Shown: positions 8,239 through 16,671 of the stretch, piece by piece
How the letters are laid out: each line of letters begins with the position of its first letter
How positions within the stretch are numbered: position 1 is the stretch's first letter
From: Labilithrix sp.
Lineage (GTDB): Bacteria; Myxococcota_A; Polyangia; Polyangiales; Polyangiaceae
Direction of reading: 5' to 3'
Length of the DNA: 64,000 nt
Assembly: GCA_019637225.1 (NCBI GenBank)
Contig: JAHBWC010000038.1
Location: forward strand, 1 to 64,000
Notes under the pieces: model-generated
What the model was told of the DNA's origin: nothing
The model's database searches: none
The model's input: only the letters and a program-made list of their open reading frames with translations
Position numbers and translations under genes: made by a program

Positions 8239-9285
8239 TCAGACCTCCTCGGCGCGGATGCACCGCGCGAGGTGCTTCGGATCGCCGCCGACGGGCTCGA
8301 GCGAGGGCTCGGAGCTGCGGCACGCGTCGACGACCATCGGACAGCGATCGGCGAAGCGGCATCCCGGCGGCAGCGCCATGAGGTCGGGTACGATCCCCTC
8401 GATGACGGGAAGCCGCGCCCTGCGCCTCGGCCCGTCCGTCGTCGCGGCCGGCGCCGCCTCGAACGACGGCAGGCTGCGGAGGAGGCCGCGGGTGTAGGGG
8501 TGGCGCGGCCGCTCGAACAGGCTCGCGACCGGAGCGCGCTCGACGACGCGGCCGGCGTACATGACGACGACGTGGCTCGCGACCTCGGCGACCACCCCGA
8601 GGTCGTGCGTGATCAGGACCACCGACATCCCGAGCTTGTCGCGCAGCTTCGCGATGAGCTCGAGGATCTGCGCCTGGATGGTGACGTCGAGCGCGGTCGT
8701 CGGCTCGTCGGCGATGAGCAGGCTCGGCTCGCAGGCGAGCGCCATCGCGATCATCACGCGCTGGCGCATCCCGCCCGAGAGCTGGTGCGGGTAGGCGTCG
8801 ATGTTCGTCTCCGGCGCCGGGATGCCGACGAGGCGGAGCATCTCGATCGCGCGCTCGCGCGCTTCGCGCCGCGACTTCTTCTGGTGGAGGCGGATGGCTT
8901 CGATGATCTGAGCGCCCACGGTGTAGACCGGGTTGAGGCTCGTCATCGGCTCCTGGAAGATCATCGAGATCTCGTTGCCGCGGACCTCCTGCATCTCGCG
9001 CTCGGAGAGCCGGAGGATGTCCTTGCCGCGGAGCTCGACGGCGCCTCGCTCGATCGCGCCCTGCGGGTGGGGGATGAGCCGGAGGATCGACAGCGCGGTG
9101 ACGCTCTTGCCGCAGCCGCTCTCGCCGACGATCCCGAGCGTCGCGCCCTCGGGGACCTCGAACGAGACCTCGTCGACGGCGCGGAGCACGCCCTGCTCGG
9201 TTCGGAAGCTCGTCACGAGATCGCGCACGCGAAGGAGCGGGACGCGCGCGGCGCTGTCGCTGTCGGCTGCGGCGGTCTCCACCAT
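8239..9285 (-). CDS. Oligopeptide/dipeptide ABC transporter ATPase (OppD/DppD type)
   Basis: Second ATPase of the peptide importer (348 residues): Walker A GESGCGKSV, Q-loop MIFQEPMTSLNP, signature LSGGMRQR, Walker B LLIADEPTTALDV, H-loop THDLGVVAE, and the C-terminal Cys-rich extension CRFADRCPMVVDAC of the family. The ATG at 9285 was chosen to give the normal family length; no good ribosome site precedes it. The divergent lipoprotein gene starts 25 bp away, so both promoters overlap. It leads the unit ATPase-ATPase-kinase. Confidence 0.92.
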   Translation of the reverse strand: MVETAAADSDSAARVPLLRVRDLVTSFRTEQGVLRAVDEVSFEVPEGATLGIVGESGCGKSVTALSILRLIPHPQGAIERGAVELRGKDILRLSEREMQEVRGNEISMIFQEPMTSLNPVYTVGAQIIEAIRLHQKKSRREARERAIEMLRLVGIPAPETNIDAYPHQLSGGMRQRVMIAMALACEPSLLIADEPTTALDVTIQAQILELIAKLRDKLGMSVVLITHDLGVVAEVASHVVVMYAGRVVERAPVASLFERPRHPYTRGLLRSLPSFEAAPAATTDGPRRRARLPVIEGIVPDLMALPPGCRFADRCPMVVDACRSSEPSLEPVGGDPKHLARCIRAEEV

Positions 9286-9310
9286 GGAGGGGCATGCTAA
9301 GCTCGCCGCC

Positions 9311-10117
9311 GTGCGACGGCCAGCTTGGGGAGATCCCGGACCACGGCGCGCTCGGCGCGGAGGCGCGCTCGCGCGATCGTGCGCGGCGGCGACGCTGCTC
9401 GGGTCGAGCTTCGTGGCGGTCGCGACCGGCTGCGTCCCGCGCGCGCGGATGTGCACGGTCTCGAGCGACTGCGCCGCCAAGAGCGCGTGCGTCGCGGGCC
9501 GTTGTCAGCTCGACAGCGTGACCGTGAAGCCGGCCGTCGACAGCGCGCGCCGCGTCGTCGTCCGACCCGTCGACATCGCCTACGTAAGGAGCGGCGACGG
9601 CCCCGCGGGCGGCGCGCTCCCGACCGTGTTCGTGCTCGGTAAGGACGGCGGCAAGCTCTTCCTTCGGTTCTCGGTGGCGGTTCCGCCGAACGCCAACGTC
9701 GTCGAGGCGTACGTCGTGCTCCGGCGATCGCCGGCCGTCGACGACGATCCCGCGCCTGTTGTCCTACACGCCACCCGGATCGTCGATCCCTGGGAAGGCG
9801 GATCGGTCTCGTGGGCCATCCAGCCGCGGTCCGTCGAGACACGGTCGCCGTCGACGAAGCTCGAGCCCGGCGGAGCCTCGCTCGTTCGCCTCGATGTCCG
9901 CGAGCTGGTTCGACATTGGGCGCGGCGCGATCCTCGTGACCAGGGGATCGCCGTCGTGGCGGAGAACGAGACGACGTCTGGTTCGACGTTTGCTCTCAGC
10001 GGGGTCGGCGCGGAGCGCGCATCGACCGACGTGGTCGGTGTGGGTCGACCTGGGCTCGCATCCTTCTCGGGTGTCTCGCCGGACGCGGAGCCCTATCTGG
10101 AGCTCTATCTCCGTTGA
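9311..10117 (+). CDS. DNRLRE-like lipoprotein
   Basis: Predicted lipoprotein of 268 residues (basic N-terminus, hydrophobic stretch, lipobox VATGC). A short Cys-rich segment (CTVSSDCAAKSACVAGRCQ) follows, of the kind seen in myxobacterial secreted proteins. The rest resembles the DNRLRE beta-sandwich: VVEAYVVLRRS, a Trp-containing WEGGSVSW strand, LVRLDVRELVRHWA and QGIAVVAEN. Such domains usually bind or cap surface structures; no catalytic site is visible. A GTG start is used; an ATG at 9284 is in frame but overlaps the divergent ATPase start. Confidence 0.72.
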   Translation: MRRPAWGDPGPRRARRGGALARSCAAATLLGSSFVAVATGCVPRARMCTVSSDCAAKSACVAGRCQLDSVTVKPAVDSARRVVVRPVDIAYVRSGDGPAGGALPTVFVLGKDGGKLFLRFSVAVPPNANVVEAYVVLRRSPAVDDDPAPVVLHATRIVDPWEGGSVSWAIQPRSVETRSPSTKLEPGGASLVRLDVRELVRHWARRDPRDQGIAVVAENETTSGSTFALSGVGAERASTDVVGVGRPGLASFSGVSPDAEPYLELYLR

Positions 10118-10290
10118 CGGAGACGATCGAACGAGTGAAAACGGTGAAGGTTCGAGCGGGTCGTCCGTCCAACGTCTCCGAAGCGCGTGCTCGGACGAGC
10201 GGCTTGACCCTTCAGCAACCTCTTGACCCTCCCCGCCGTGGAGGGAAACAATCCACGAAGTCCCGGCTGGCCCGGGAAGGAGAGAAAACG

Positions 10291-10608
10291 ATGCGAGTGT
10301 CGAAGGTCCTGGGCTCTTTCGTGGCGGTCGGTGCGGCGATTGTGGCGATGTCGACGACGTCGGAGTCGCGCGCGGGGGGAGACGAGGATCTCGTGAAGAT
10401 CACGTGCGCAGGCGGCACCGTCACGGCGACCGCGAAGGCGCCGTGGCACACGAACGACAAGGCCCCGTGGAAGTGGGACAAGGGCGACAAGGTCTCGGTC
10501 GACGAGCACGCCGCCAAGTTCAAGGGCGCCAAGTGCGAGGGCACCGTGAAGGCGTACATCTGCAATGGCGACCAGTGCAAAGGACCGATCGCCATCGCGG
10601 TGAAGTGA
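10291..10608 (+). CDS. Small secreted protein of unknown function
   Basis: Protein of 105 residues with a signal peptide (MRVSKVLGSFVAVGAAIVAM, cleavage near SRA-GG). The mature part of about 75 residues is Lys/Gly/Asp-rich with four cysteines, including the pairs CNGDQC and TCAGG...KCEG, suggesting two disulfides. The ATG follows an excellent GAAGGAGAGA site and the gene is closed by a strong terminator, so it is probably a monocistronic, well-expressed exported protein. No family is recognised. Confidence 0.78.
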   Translation: MRVSKVLGSFVAVGAAIVAMSTTSESRAGGDEDLVKITCAGGTVTATAKAPWHTNDKAPWKWDKGDKVSVDEHAAKFKGAKCEGTVKAYICNGDQCKGPIAIAVK

Positions 10609-10641
10609 GCTGAGCGACGCGCGCTCTCGAAGCGCGCCCGT

Positions 10642-10684
10642 CGAAGCGGAGTTGCCCACGGGGTAGCTCCGCTTCGTTGCTTTT
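10642..10684 (+). terminator. Rho-independent terminator after the small secreted protein gene
   Basis: Perfect 10-bp stem CGAAGCGGAG (10642-10651) and CTCCGCTTCG (10667-10676) with a 15-base loop, followed by TTGCTTTTG. It lies 34 bp after the stop codon. Confidence 0.85.
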
Positions 10685-10775
10685 GTGCGCATGCGCGGCT
10701 CGATCGCCGCCGAGCCGGTTGGCTGAGGTCGAGCGCCCGGTGTGCGCGCTTGCCGTCTGGGTGTAACCTCCGGAA

Positions 10776-13046
10776 ATGCCCCAGACGGAGAGCGAGAAGA
10801 ACGGCGTCGCGGCGGAGATCGCGGCCGTGGCGGAGAGCGTCGAGAAGCGGTTCCAGAAGGGACGACGCGTCCTGTCGTTCTCGGAGTACCTCGATCTCTT
10901 CGGCAGCGATCCGGTCCGCTACGCGCGCGACGCGAGCCGCTACCTGCGCGACTGCTTCGACCACTTCGGCACCGTCGTCGTGGAGCAGCCCTGGGGCAAG
11001 TTCACGCGCTGGCGCCTCTTCGACCTCGCCTGGGACCCGTCGCAGAGCCACCACGCGCTGATCGGGCAAGAGCAGGTCCAGGAGGAGATCTACCGGAGCG
11101 TCTCGAACTTCGTGCGCGAGGGGCGCCCGAACCGGCTCGTGCTCCTGCACGGCCCGAACGGCTCGGCGAAGAGCACGATCGTCGCGTGCATGATGCGCGG
11201 CCTCGAGCACTACTCGACGCTCGATCAGGGCGCGCTCTATCGCTTCAACTGGGTCTTCCCGTCGTCGAAGACGCTGCGCGGAAGCCTCGGCTTCGGTCAG
11301 AAGGAGTCGTCGTCGCAGGTTGGGACGTACGCGCACCTGCCCGACGACCAGATCGACGCGAAGCTGCTCGTCGAGGTGCGCGACCACCCGCTGTTCTTGA
11401 TCCCGATCGAGGAGCGGCAGCGGCTGCTCGAGCGTCTCGCGAAGCAGAAGGGCGAGGCCTCGGTGAGCGACGGCTTCAGCGACTGGATCATGCGCGGTGA
11501 GCTCTCGCACAAGAGCCAGACCGTCTTCGAGGCGCTCCTCTCGAGCTACGACGGCTCGTACACGGAGGTGCTGAAGCACGTCCAGGTCGAGCGCTACTTC
11601 GTGTCGCAACGCTACCGCGTCGGCGCCGTCACGATCGGCCCGCAGATGAGCGTCGACGCCGCCGAGCGCCAGCTCACGATGGATCGCTCGCTCGCCTCGC
11701 TGCCGGCGTCGCTCCAGGCGGTCACGCTCTACGAGGCGAAGGGCGAGCTGGTCGACGCCGCAGGCGGCGTGCTCGAGTTCAGCGATCTCCTGAAGCGGCC
11801 GCTCGACGCGTTCAAGTACCTCCAGCTCTCGATCGAGACGGGCGAGGTCGCGCTCACGCAGCAGAACGTGCTGCTCAACTGCGTGATGACCGGCAGCGCC
11901 AACGAGCTGCACCTCGACGCGTTCCGCGAGCACCCCGAGTTCGCGAGCTTCCGCGGGCGCCTCGAGCTGGTCCGCACGCCCTACCTGCGGAGCGCCGTCC
12001 ACGAGCAGCGCATCTACGACACGCACGTGGTCCCGCACATTCGCCGGCACGTGGCGCCGCACGCGACCGAGATGGCCGCGCAGTTCGCGGTGCTCACGCG
12101 CATGCGCAAGCCCAACACGGACAAGTACGCGCGCGCCCTCTCGAACGCGCTCTCCGGGCTCACCGCGGTGGAGAAGATGGATCTCTTCGCCACCGCGCGC
12201 GCGCCCGAGCGGCTCGAGCCCGACGCGCAGAAGATCCTCCGCGCGGGCGTGCGCGAGGTCTTCGAAGAGAGCGACTCGTACCCCATCTACGAGGGGCGCA
12301 TCGGCGCGAGCCCGCGCGAGATGCGCGGCGTCTTGCTCGACGCGGCGCAGTCGACCGCGTACCGCTGCCTCTCGCCGCTGGCCGTGCTCGACGAGATCGA
12401 CCAGCTCTGCATGCGCAAGGCGGAGTTCGAGTGGCTCCAGCAGGACACGCAGGCCGGCGGCTACCACGACGTGAAGCTGTTCCGAGAGACGCTCGCGTCG
12501 CGGCTCCTCACGGCCTGGGAGCAGGAGCTCTACGCGTCGAGCGGCCTCGTCGACGACCAGCAGTACGACGATCTCTTCGAGCGCTACGTCCAGCACGTCA
12601 GCGTCTGGGTCAAGAAGGAGCGCATCCGCAACCGGCTGACCGGCGACTACGAGGAGCCCGACGAGGGGATGATGCGCGAGGTCGAGCGCCTCCTCGACGT
12701 GAAGGGCGGCGCCGAGGACGCGCGCAAGCAGATGATCAGCGCCATCGCCGCCTGGGCGATCGACCACCCCGGCCAGAAGGTCGAGGCCGCCGCGGTCTTC
12801 CCGCAGTACCTCCGGCGTCTGCGCGACGCGATCTTCGCCGACAAGCGAACCGACGTCGCGAAGATCGCCCGCGACATCGTCATCCTCGTCCGTGACGAGG
12901 GCTCGGGGCTCGACGGCGCCCGCGCCCGCGAGGCCCGTGCGTCGCTCGACCGGCTCGCGTCGCGCTTCGGCTACTGCGACGCCTGCGGCGTCGACCTCGC
13001 GAGCATGCTCCTCCGCAAGCGCTACGGCGATCTGATCGTCGCCTGA
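10776..13046 (+). CDS. prkA: PrkA-family AAA serine protein kinase
   Basis: Protein of 756 residues matching the PrkA/YeaG family: N-terminal FSEYLDLFGSDPVRYARDASRYLRDCF, an AAA-type P-loop LHGPNGSAKST (about 124-134), and a C-terminal kinase-like region. The ATG follows a weak GGAAATG context; length and N-terminus fit the family. YeaG in enterobacteria acts in stress and nitrogen adaptation, and myxobacterial homologues are likely regulators of starvation responses. The usual partners (a YeaH-like von Willebrand protein and SpoVR) are not next to it here; a MATE transporter follows. Confidence 0.93.
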   Translation: MPQTESEKNGVAAEIAAVAESVEKRFQKGRRVLSFSEYLDLFGSDPVRYARDASRYLRDCFDHFGTVVVEQPWGKFTRWRLFDLAWDPSQSHHALIGQEQVQEEIYRSVSNFVREGRPNRLVLLHGPNGSAKSTIVACMMRGLEHYSTLDQGALYRFNWVFPSSKTLRGSLGFGQKESSSQVGTYAHLPDDQIDAKLLVEVRDHPLFLIPIEERQRLLERLAKQKGEASVSDGFSDWIMRGELSHKSQTVFEALLSSYDGSYTEVLKHVQVERYFVSQRYRVGAVTIGPQMSVDAAERQLTMDRSLASLPASLQAVTLYEAKGELVDAAGGVLEFSDLLKRPLDAFKYLQLSIETGEVALTQQNVLLNCVMTGSANELHLDAFREHPEFASFRGRLELVRTPYLRSAVHEQRIYDTHVVPHIRRHVAPHATEMAAQFAVLTRMRKPNTDKYARALSNALSGLTAVEKMDLFATARAPERLEPDAQKILRAGVREVFEESDSYPIYEGRIGASPREMRGVLLDAAQSTAYRCLSPLAVLDEIDQLCMRKAEFEWLQQDTQAGGYHDVKLFRETLASRLLTAWEQELYASSGLVDDQQYDDLFERYVQHVSVWVKKERIRNRLTGDYEEPDEGMMREVERLLDVKGGAEDARKQMISAIAAWAIDHPGQKVEAAAVFPQYLRRLRDAIFADKRTDVAKIARDIVILVRDEGSGLDGARAREARASLDRLASRFGYCDACGVDLASMLLRKRYGDLIVA

Positions 13047-13120
13047 GTACGCTCCGGAGCAGCTTCCGCGGGGATCGCGCCGCGAGCGCCGCGCTGGCGC
13101 GCGAGGTCCGCCGCCTCGCG

Positions 13121-14482
13121 GTGCCGGCGATCGCGCACTCGCTGTTGCAGACGCTCGTCTTCGTCGTCGACCGGGTGATGCTCGGACGGCACGGTGAGGC
13201 GTCGCTCGCGGCGATGCAGATCGGCGGCGCGCTCGAGTGGTCGATCTGGAGCGTCTTCGCCGCCTTCGAGGTCGGGACGATCGCGCGCGTCGGGCGCCAC
13301 GTCGGCGCGGGAGACTCCGCCGGCGCGCGTCGCGTCGCGTGGCTCTCGCTCGCGATGGCGGCCTGTGTCGGCGTCGCGCTCGCGCTGGCCACGCCGCTCG
13401 TCCTCGCCGCGCTGCCGCTCGTGACCGGCAGCGTCTCGGACGCCGCGATGACCGAGGCGCGCGCGTACCTCGGCGTGACGATCGCCGCGTCGCCGCTCGT
13501 CTTCGTCGCGGCGACCTCCACCGCGACGCTCCAGGCGGGTGGCGACACGCGGACGCCGCTCGTCATCGGCGTCGTCGCCAACGTCGTGCACGTCGGGCTG
13601 AACCGCGTGCTGATCCTCGGCGCGTTCGGGCTCGTCCCTGCGATGGGCGCGCGCGGCGCGGGCATCAGCACGGCGATCACCTTCGCGATCGAGGCCGCGC
13701 TCGCGACGCTGGCGTTGACGAGCCGCTCCCGTCCCGTGTCGCTCCGCGCGGCGCCCGGGGCCGGAGACGCGGCGGGGGAGGACGCCCCAGCCTCGCCTCG
13801 CTCGCGTCCGGCTCGAGAGGAGGCGCGGCAGCTCGTGCGGATCGGCCTCCCCGCGTTCGCCGAGCGGGTCATCTACCATGTGGGGTTCATGGTCTACGCC
13901 TTCGTCGTCGTTCGCCTCGGCGACGCGGCGATGGCGGCGAACCAGTCGCTCATCAGCGTGGAGTCGATCTGCTTCCTCTCCGCGGACGGCTTCGGCGTCG
14001 CGGCCGCGGCGCTCGTCGCGCAGAAGCTCGGCGCCGGCAAGCCGGACGAGGCGCGCAGCGCCGCGTGGATCGCCGCGCGCTACGCGATCGTCACGCTGAC
14101 GACGTTCGGCCTTGGCGCGCTGGCGCTCCGGGACGTCATCTTGCCCATCTTCTCCGGCGACGCGGGGGTGATCGCGATCGGCCGCTCCGCGATGCCCGTC
14201 CTCGCGGTCGCGCAGCCGTTCATGGCGACCGGGCTCGTGCTCGCGCAGGCGCTCCGCGGCGCCGGAAAGACGCGGCAGGCGCTCGGCGTGAGCCTCCTCG
14301 GCGCGGTCTTCGTGAGGCTCACCGCGACGTGGGGCTTCACCGTCGTCGCCGGTCTCGGCCTCGTCGGCGTCTGGATGGGATCGACGACCGACTGGCTCGT
14401 GCGGGCCGCGATCCTCGCGGCGCTCTTCCGGCGGCGAGGAGCGGCGTCGCGAGAACCTGCGAGCGCCCCGCGGCTGGATTAG
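13121..14482 (+). CDS. MATE-family multidrug/toxin exporter
   Basis: Integral membrane antiporter (453 residues from this start) with about twelve hydrophobic segments in two similar halves, e.g. MQIGGALEWSIWSVF, VGVALALATPLVLAALPLV and FMVYAFVVVRLGDAAMAANQ. The GTG at 13121 is the first conventional start, but the reading frame continues upstream with family-like residues (REVRRLAVPAIAHS), so the true N-terminus may lie near the prkA stop at a non-standard codon. A Pro/Ala/Arg-rich loop about halfway joins the two halves. Substrate unknown. Confidence 0.88.
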   Translation: MPAIAHSLLQTLVFVVDRVMLGRHGEASLAAMQIGGALEWSIWSVFAAFEVGTIARVGRHVGAGDSAGARRVAWLSLAMAACVGVALALATPLVLAALPLVTGSVSDAAMTEARAYLGVTIAASPLVFVAATSTATLQAGGDTRTPLVIGVVANVVHVGLNRVLILGAFGLVPAMGARGAGISTAITFAIEAALATLALTSRSRPVSLRAAPGAGDAAGEDAPASPRSRPAREEARQLVRIGLPAFAERVIYHVGFMVYAFVVVRLGDAAMAANQSLISVESICFLSADGFGVAAAALVAQKLGAGKPDEARSAAWIAARYAIVTLTTFGLGALALRDVILPIFSGDAGVIAIGRSAMPVLAVAQPFMATGLVLAQALRGAGKTRQALGVSLLGAVFVRLTATWGFTVVAGLGLVGVWMGSTTDWLVRAAILAALFRRRGAASREPASAPRLD

Positions 14483-14493
14483 ACTGTCGGGCC

Positions 14494-15099
14494 ATGCGCG
14501 CGCCGTTCGCTCTTCTGATCACCGCCCTGTCCCTCGCGCTCGTCGTCGCCTGCTCGACGGACGAGGCGGCGCCCACGCCCACGTCCGGCGATGAGTCCGA
14601 CGCCGGCGGGGTCGTCGGCGAGGAGTCGACGGACGCTGGTGCCGGCGACGCGGAGGCGAGCGTCGACGTCCCCGCTCCGGAGAAGGCGACCCGCGTGGAG
14701 GCGAAGATCAACGACGTGTCCCGCACGCTCGAGCGCGCGCAGTTCGGCGTGACGAAGGAGGGCGCGAGCGAGACCTTATACTTCGAGGCGCACGAGGGCG
14801 GCGTCGAGGCGTGCCCGGAGACGGAGACGCCGAAGCGGACGCTCATCGTGAACGGCGTGCCCGACGGCGCACCCGGCGCGCGCTTCACGATGAGCGACGG
14901 CGTCCGCGTTTCGCTCATCGACTTCGCGGGCGATCAGATCACGACGCCGAAGCCGCTCACGACGGCGACCGCGGTGACGGTCACGATCGTCGCGGTCGAA
15001 GGCGGCAAGTCGGCGGAGATCGAGGTCGAGGCGACGTTCGCCGAGGGCACGGCGAAGGGGCGCGTCTACGCGACGTATTGCGCGGCGATGTCGCAGTAG
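14494..15099 (+). CDS. Lipoprotein of unknown function
   Basis: Predicted lipoprotein of 201 residues (signal MRAPFALLITALSLALVVAC, lipobox VVAC) followed by an Asp/Glu/Thr/Ala-rich linker to about residue 65 and a compact beta-rich domain (FTMSDGVRVSLIDFAGDQI, VTVTIVAVEGG). Two cysteines, near CPETET and in TYCAAMSQ, could form a disulfide. Starts 11 bp after the MATE gene and may be co-transcribed. No known family. Confidence 0.75.
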   Translation: MRAPFALLITALSLALVVACSTDEAAPTPTSGDESDAGGVVGEESTDAGAGDAEASVDVPAPEKATRVEAKINDVSRTLERAQFGVTKEGASETLYFEAHEGGVEACPETETPKRTLIVNGVPDGAPGARFTMSDGVRVSLIDFAGDQITTPKPLTTATAVTVTIVAVEGGKSAEIEVEATFAEGTAKGRVYATYCAAMSQ

Positions 15100-15125
15100 C
15101 TCGGCTCGGCGCTCGCGACCGAGAC

Positions 15126-15243
15126 GCTACCGGTACGGCCGCGGGCGCCCCTCGAGCTTCATGCGCGCGGTGAGGACGCCGAAGGCTACCGGTACGGCCG
15201 CGGGCGCCCCTCGAGCTTCATGCGCGCGGTGCGGACGCCGAAG
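15126..15243. repeat. 59-bp tandem duplication at the 3' end of a minus-strand gene
   Basis: Bases 15126-15184 and 15185-15243 are two adjacent copies of one 59-bp unit beginning GCTACCGGTACGGCCGCGGG, differing at one position (GTGAGG versus GTGCGG). The right copy encodes the last residues and stop of the gene at 15186-15755; the left copy lies beyond the stop. Confidence 0.93.
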
Positions 15244-15755
15244 AGCTCGTCGCCGGCGGGCGCGAGGATGGGCCCGAGCAGGGCGCTCGCCAGGATCGCC
15301 GCCAGCGTGAGGGCGACCCGATCGTCATCCGACTCGCGCACGACGAGCCAGACCATGGGGCAGCGATGGGCGAGGAGCGCCATCCCGTGGGTGGACTGGG
15401 CGCGCTCCGCGGCCTCCGCCGCGGCGCGGTCGGCCGCGTCGGTCGGTCGGCCGAAGCAGAGGCGCGTCCCGGACGCGGCGCCGTCGTCGCTCGCGAGCAC
15501 GATCCGCGCGGCGTCGCTCGCGGGCGGCGCGTCGACGTAGCTCTTGGCCACGGTGAGCCCGAGCTTGGTGTCGAAGAAGCGCGACGCGTGGGTCTTCAGC
15601 GCCGCGATGTCGAGCGCGGCGTCGCTCCGCTGCGCGAAGACGGTGAACACGGCGCTCCGCTCGGGCGGCGCGAGCGCGCCCGGCCGGAGGAGGCCGCGCG
15701 CGTCGAGCAGCTCGCGAAAGCGTTCTTCGCCGAGGGCGCTCACCGGCGGTACCAT
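15186..15755 (-). CDS. Hypothetical protein, possibly tail-anchored
   Basis: Protein of 189 residues, no family recognised. It is mixed alpha/beta with a hydrophobic stretch near residues 150-166 (VALTLAAILASALLGPILAP) that could be one membrane helix or a buried core. It diverges from tatD with only 5 bp between the two start codons, so the two must share a promoter region; a GTG at 15743 would give a little more room. Its 3' end is the unit duplicated at 15126-15243. Confidence 0.65.
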   Translation of the reverse strand: MVPPVSALGEERFRELLDARGLLRPGALAPPERSAVFTVFAQRSDAALDIAALKTHASRFFDTKLGLTVAKSYVDAPPASDAARIVLASDDGAASGTRLCFGRPTDAADRAAAEAAERAQSTHGMALLAHRCPMVWLVVRESDDDRVALTLAAILASALLGPILAPAGDELFGVRTARMKLEGRPRPYR

Positions 15756-15760
15756 AGGGC

Positions 15761-16570
15761 ATGCCCGAGACCGGGGCCATGTCGCTCATCGACACCCATT
15801 GCCACCTCGATCCGCAGTACTTCCCCGCGGGGCCGGACGAGGCGCTCGCGCGGGCCGCCGCCGTGGGCGTCCGCGGCTTCGTCGTCATCGGGGTCGGTCG
15901 CGATCTCGCCCCGGCGCGCGCCGCGGTCGAGCTCGCGAAGCGGCTGCCCGAGAGCATTGGCGCCGCCGTCGGCGTCCACCCGCACGACGCGGTCACGCTC
16001 GACGACGCGGCGTACGCCGAGCTTGCCGAGCTCGCGAAGGAGCCCGCGACGCTCGCCGTCGGGGAGATCGGCCTCGACTACCACTACGACCACTCGCCCC
16101 GCGACCGGCAGCGCGAGGTCTTCGCGCGCCTCGTGAACCTCGCGCGCGAGGTCAAGAAGCCGATCGTCGTCCACACGCGGAGCGCGCCGGCCGACACGCT
16201 CGACGTCCTCGAGCGCGAAGGCGCGCGCGACGTCGGCGGCATCATCCACTGCTTCAGCGAGGACCGCGCCTTCGCCGAGCGCGCGCTCGACCTCGGCTTC
16301 GACATCTCGTTCTCGGGGATCGTGACCTTCAAGAGCTCCGCAGCGATCCAGGACGTCGCGCGCTGGGCGCCGATCGATCGCATCCTCGTCGAGACGGACA
16401 GCCCGTACCTCGCGCCCGTGCCGCTGCGAGGCAAGCCGTGCGAGCCGGCGTTCGTCGTGCACACCGCGCGTCGCGTGGCGGAGCTCCGCGGCGTGCCGTT
16501 CGAGGCCCTCTGCGAGGCGACCTCGGAGAACGCCGAGCGAAGGTTCCGCAGGACGTTCGCGTCCGGCTGA
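15761..16570 (+). CDS. tatD: TatD-family metal-dependent hydrolase
   Basis: TIM-barrel DNase/hydrolase of 269 residues. Metal ligands are visible: DTHCHLD near the N-terminus, GVHPHDA, GEIGLDYHYDHSPRDRQ, VVHTRSA, IIHCFSE, and the terminal ETDSPYLAP. An in-frame ATG at 15779 (MSLIDTHCHL) is an equally good start. TatD enzymes trim DNA or RNA 3' ends and are not part of the Tat translocon despite the name. Confidence 0.93.
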   Translation: MPETGAMSLIDTHCHLDPQYFPAGPDEALARAAAVGVRGFVVIGVGRDLAPARAAVELAKRLPESIGAAVGVHPHDAVTLDDAAYAELAELAKEPATLAVGEIGLDYHYDHSPRDRQREVFARLVNLAREVKKPIVVHTRSAPADTLDVLEREGARDVGGIIHCFSEDRAFAERALDLGFDISFSGIVTFKSSAAIQDVARWAPIDRILVETDSPYLAPVPLRGKPCEPAFVVHTARRVAELRGVPFEALCEATSENAERRFRRTFASG

Positions 16571-16671
16571 GCTGCGCCGCCCACTCTGTGTGCTTACATG
16601 GGCTGTGGGCGTCGTCCGTCCAACGATGGCGACCCCGGCCCGATGACGTACGCTCGAGAGTAGACACCTTG

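Noticed and set aside
15544..16671. Upstream extension of the TonB-like protein through tatD
   Set aside because: The frame is antisense-like over tatD and has no conserved content; the membrane helix right after 16672 marks the real start.
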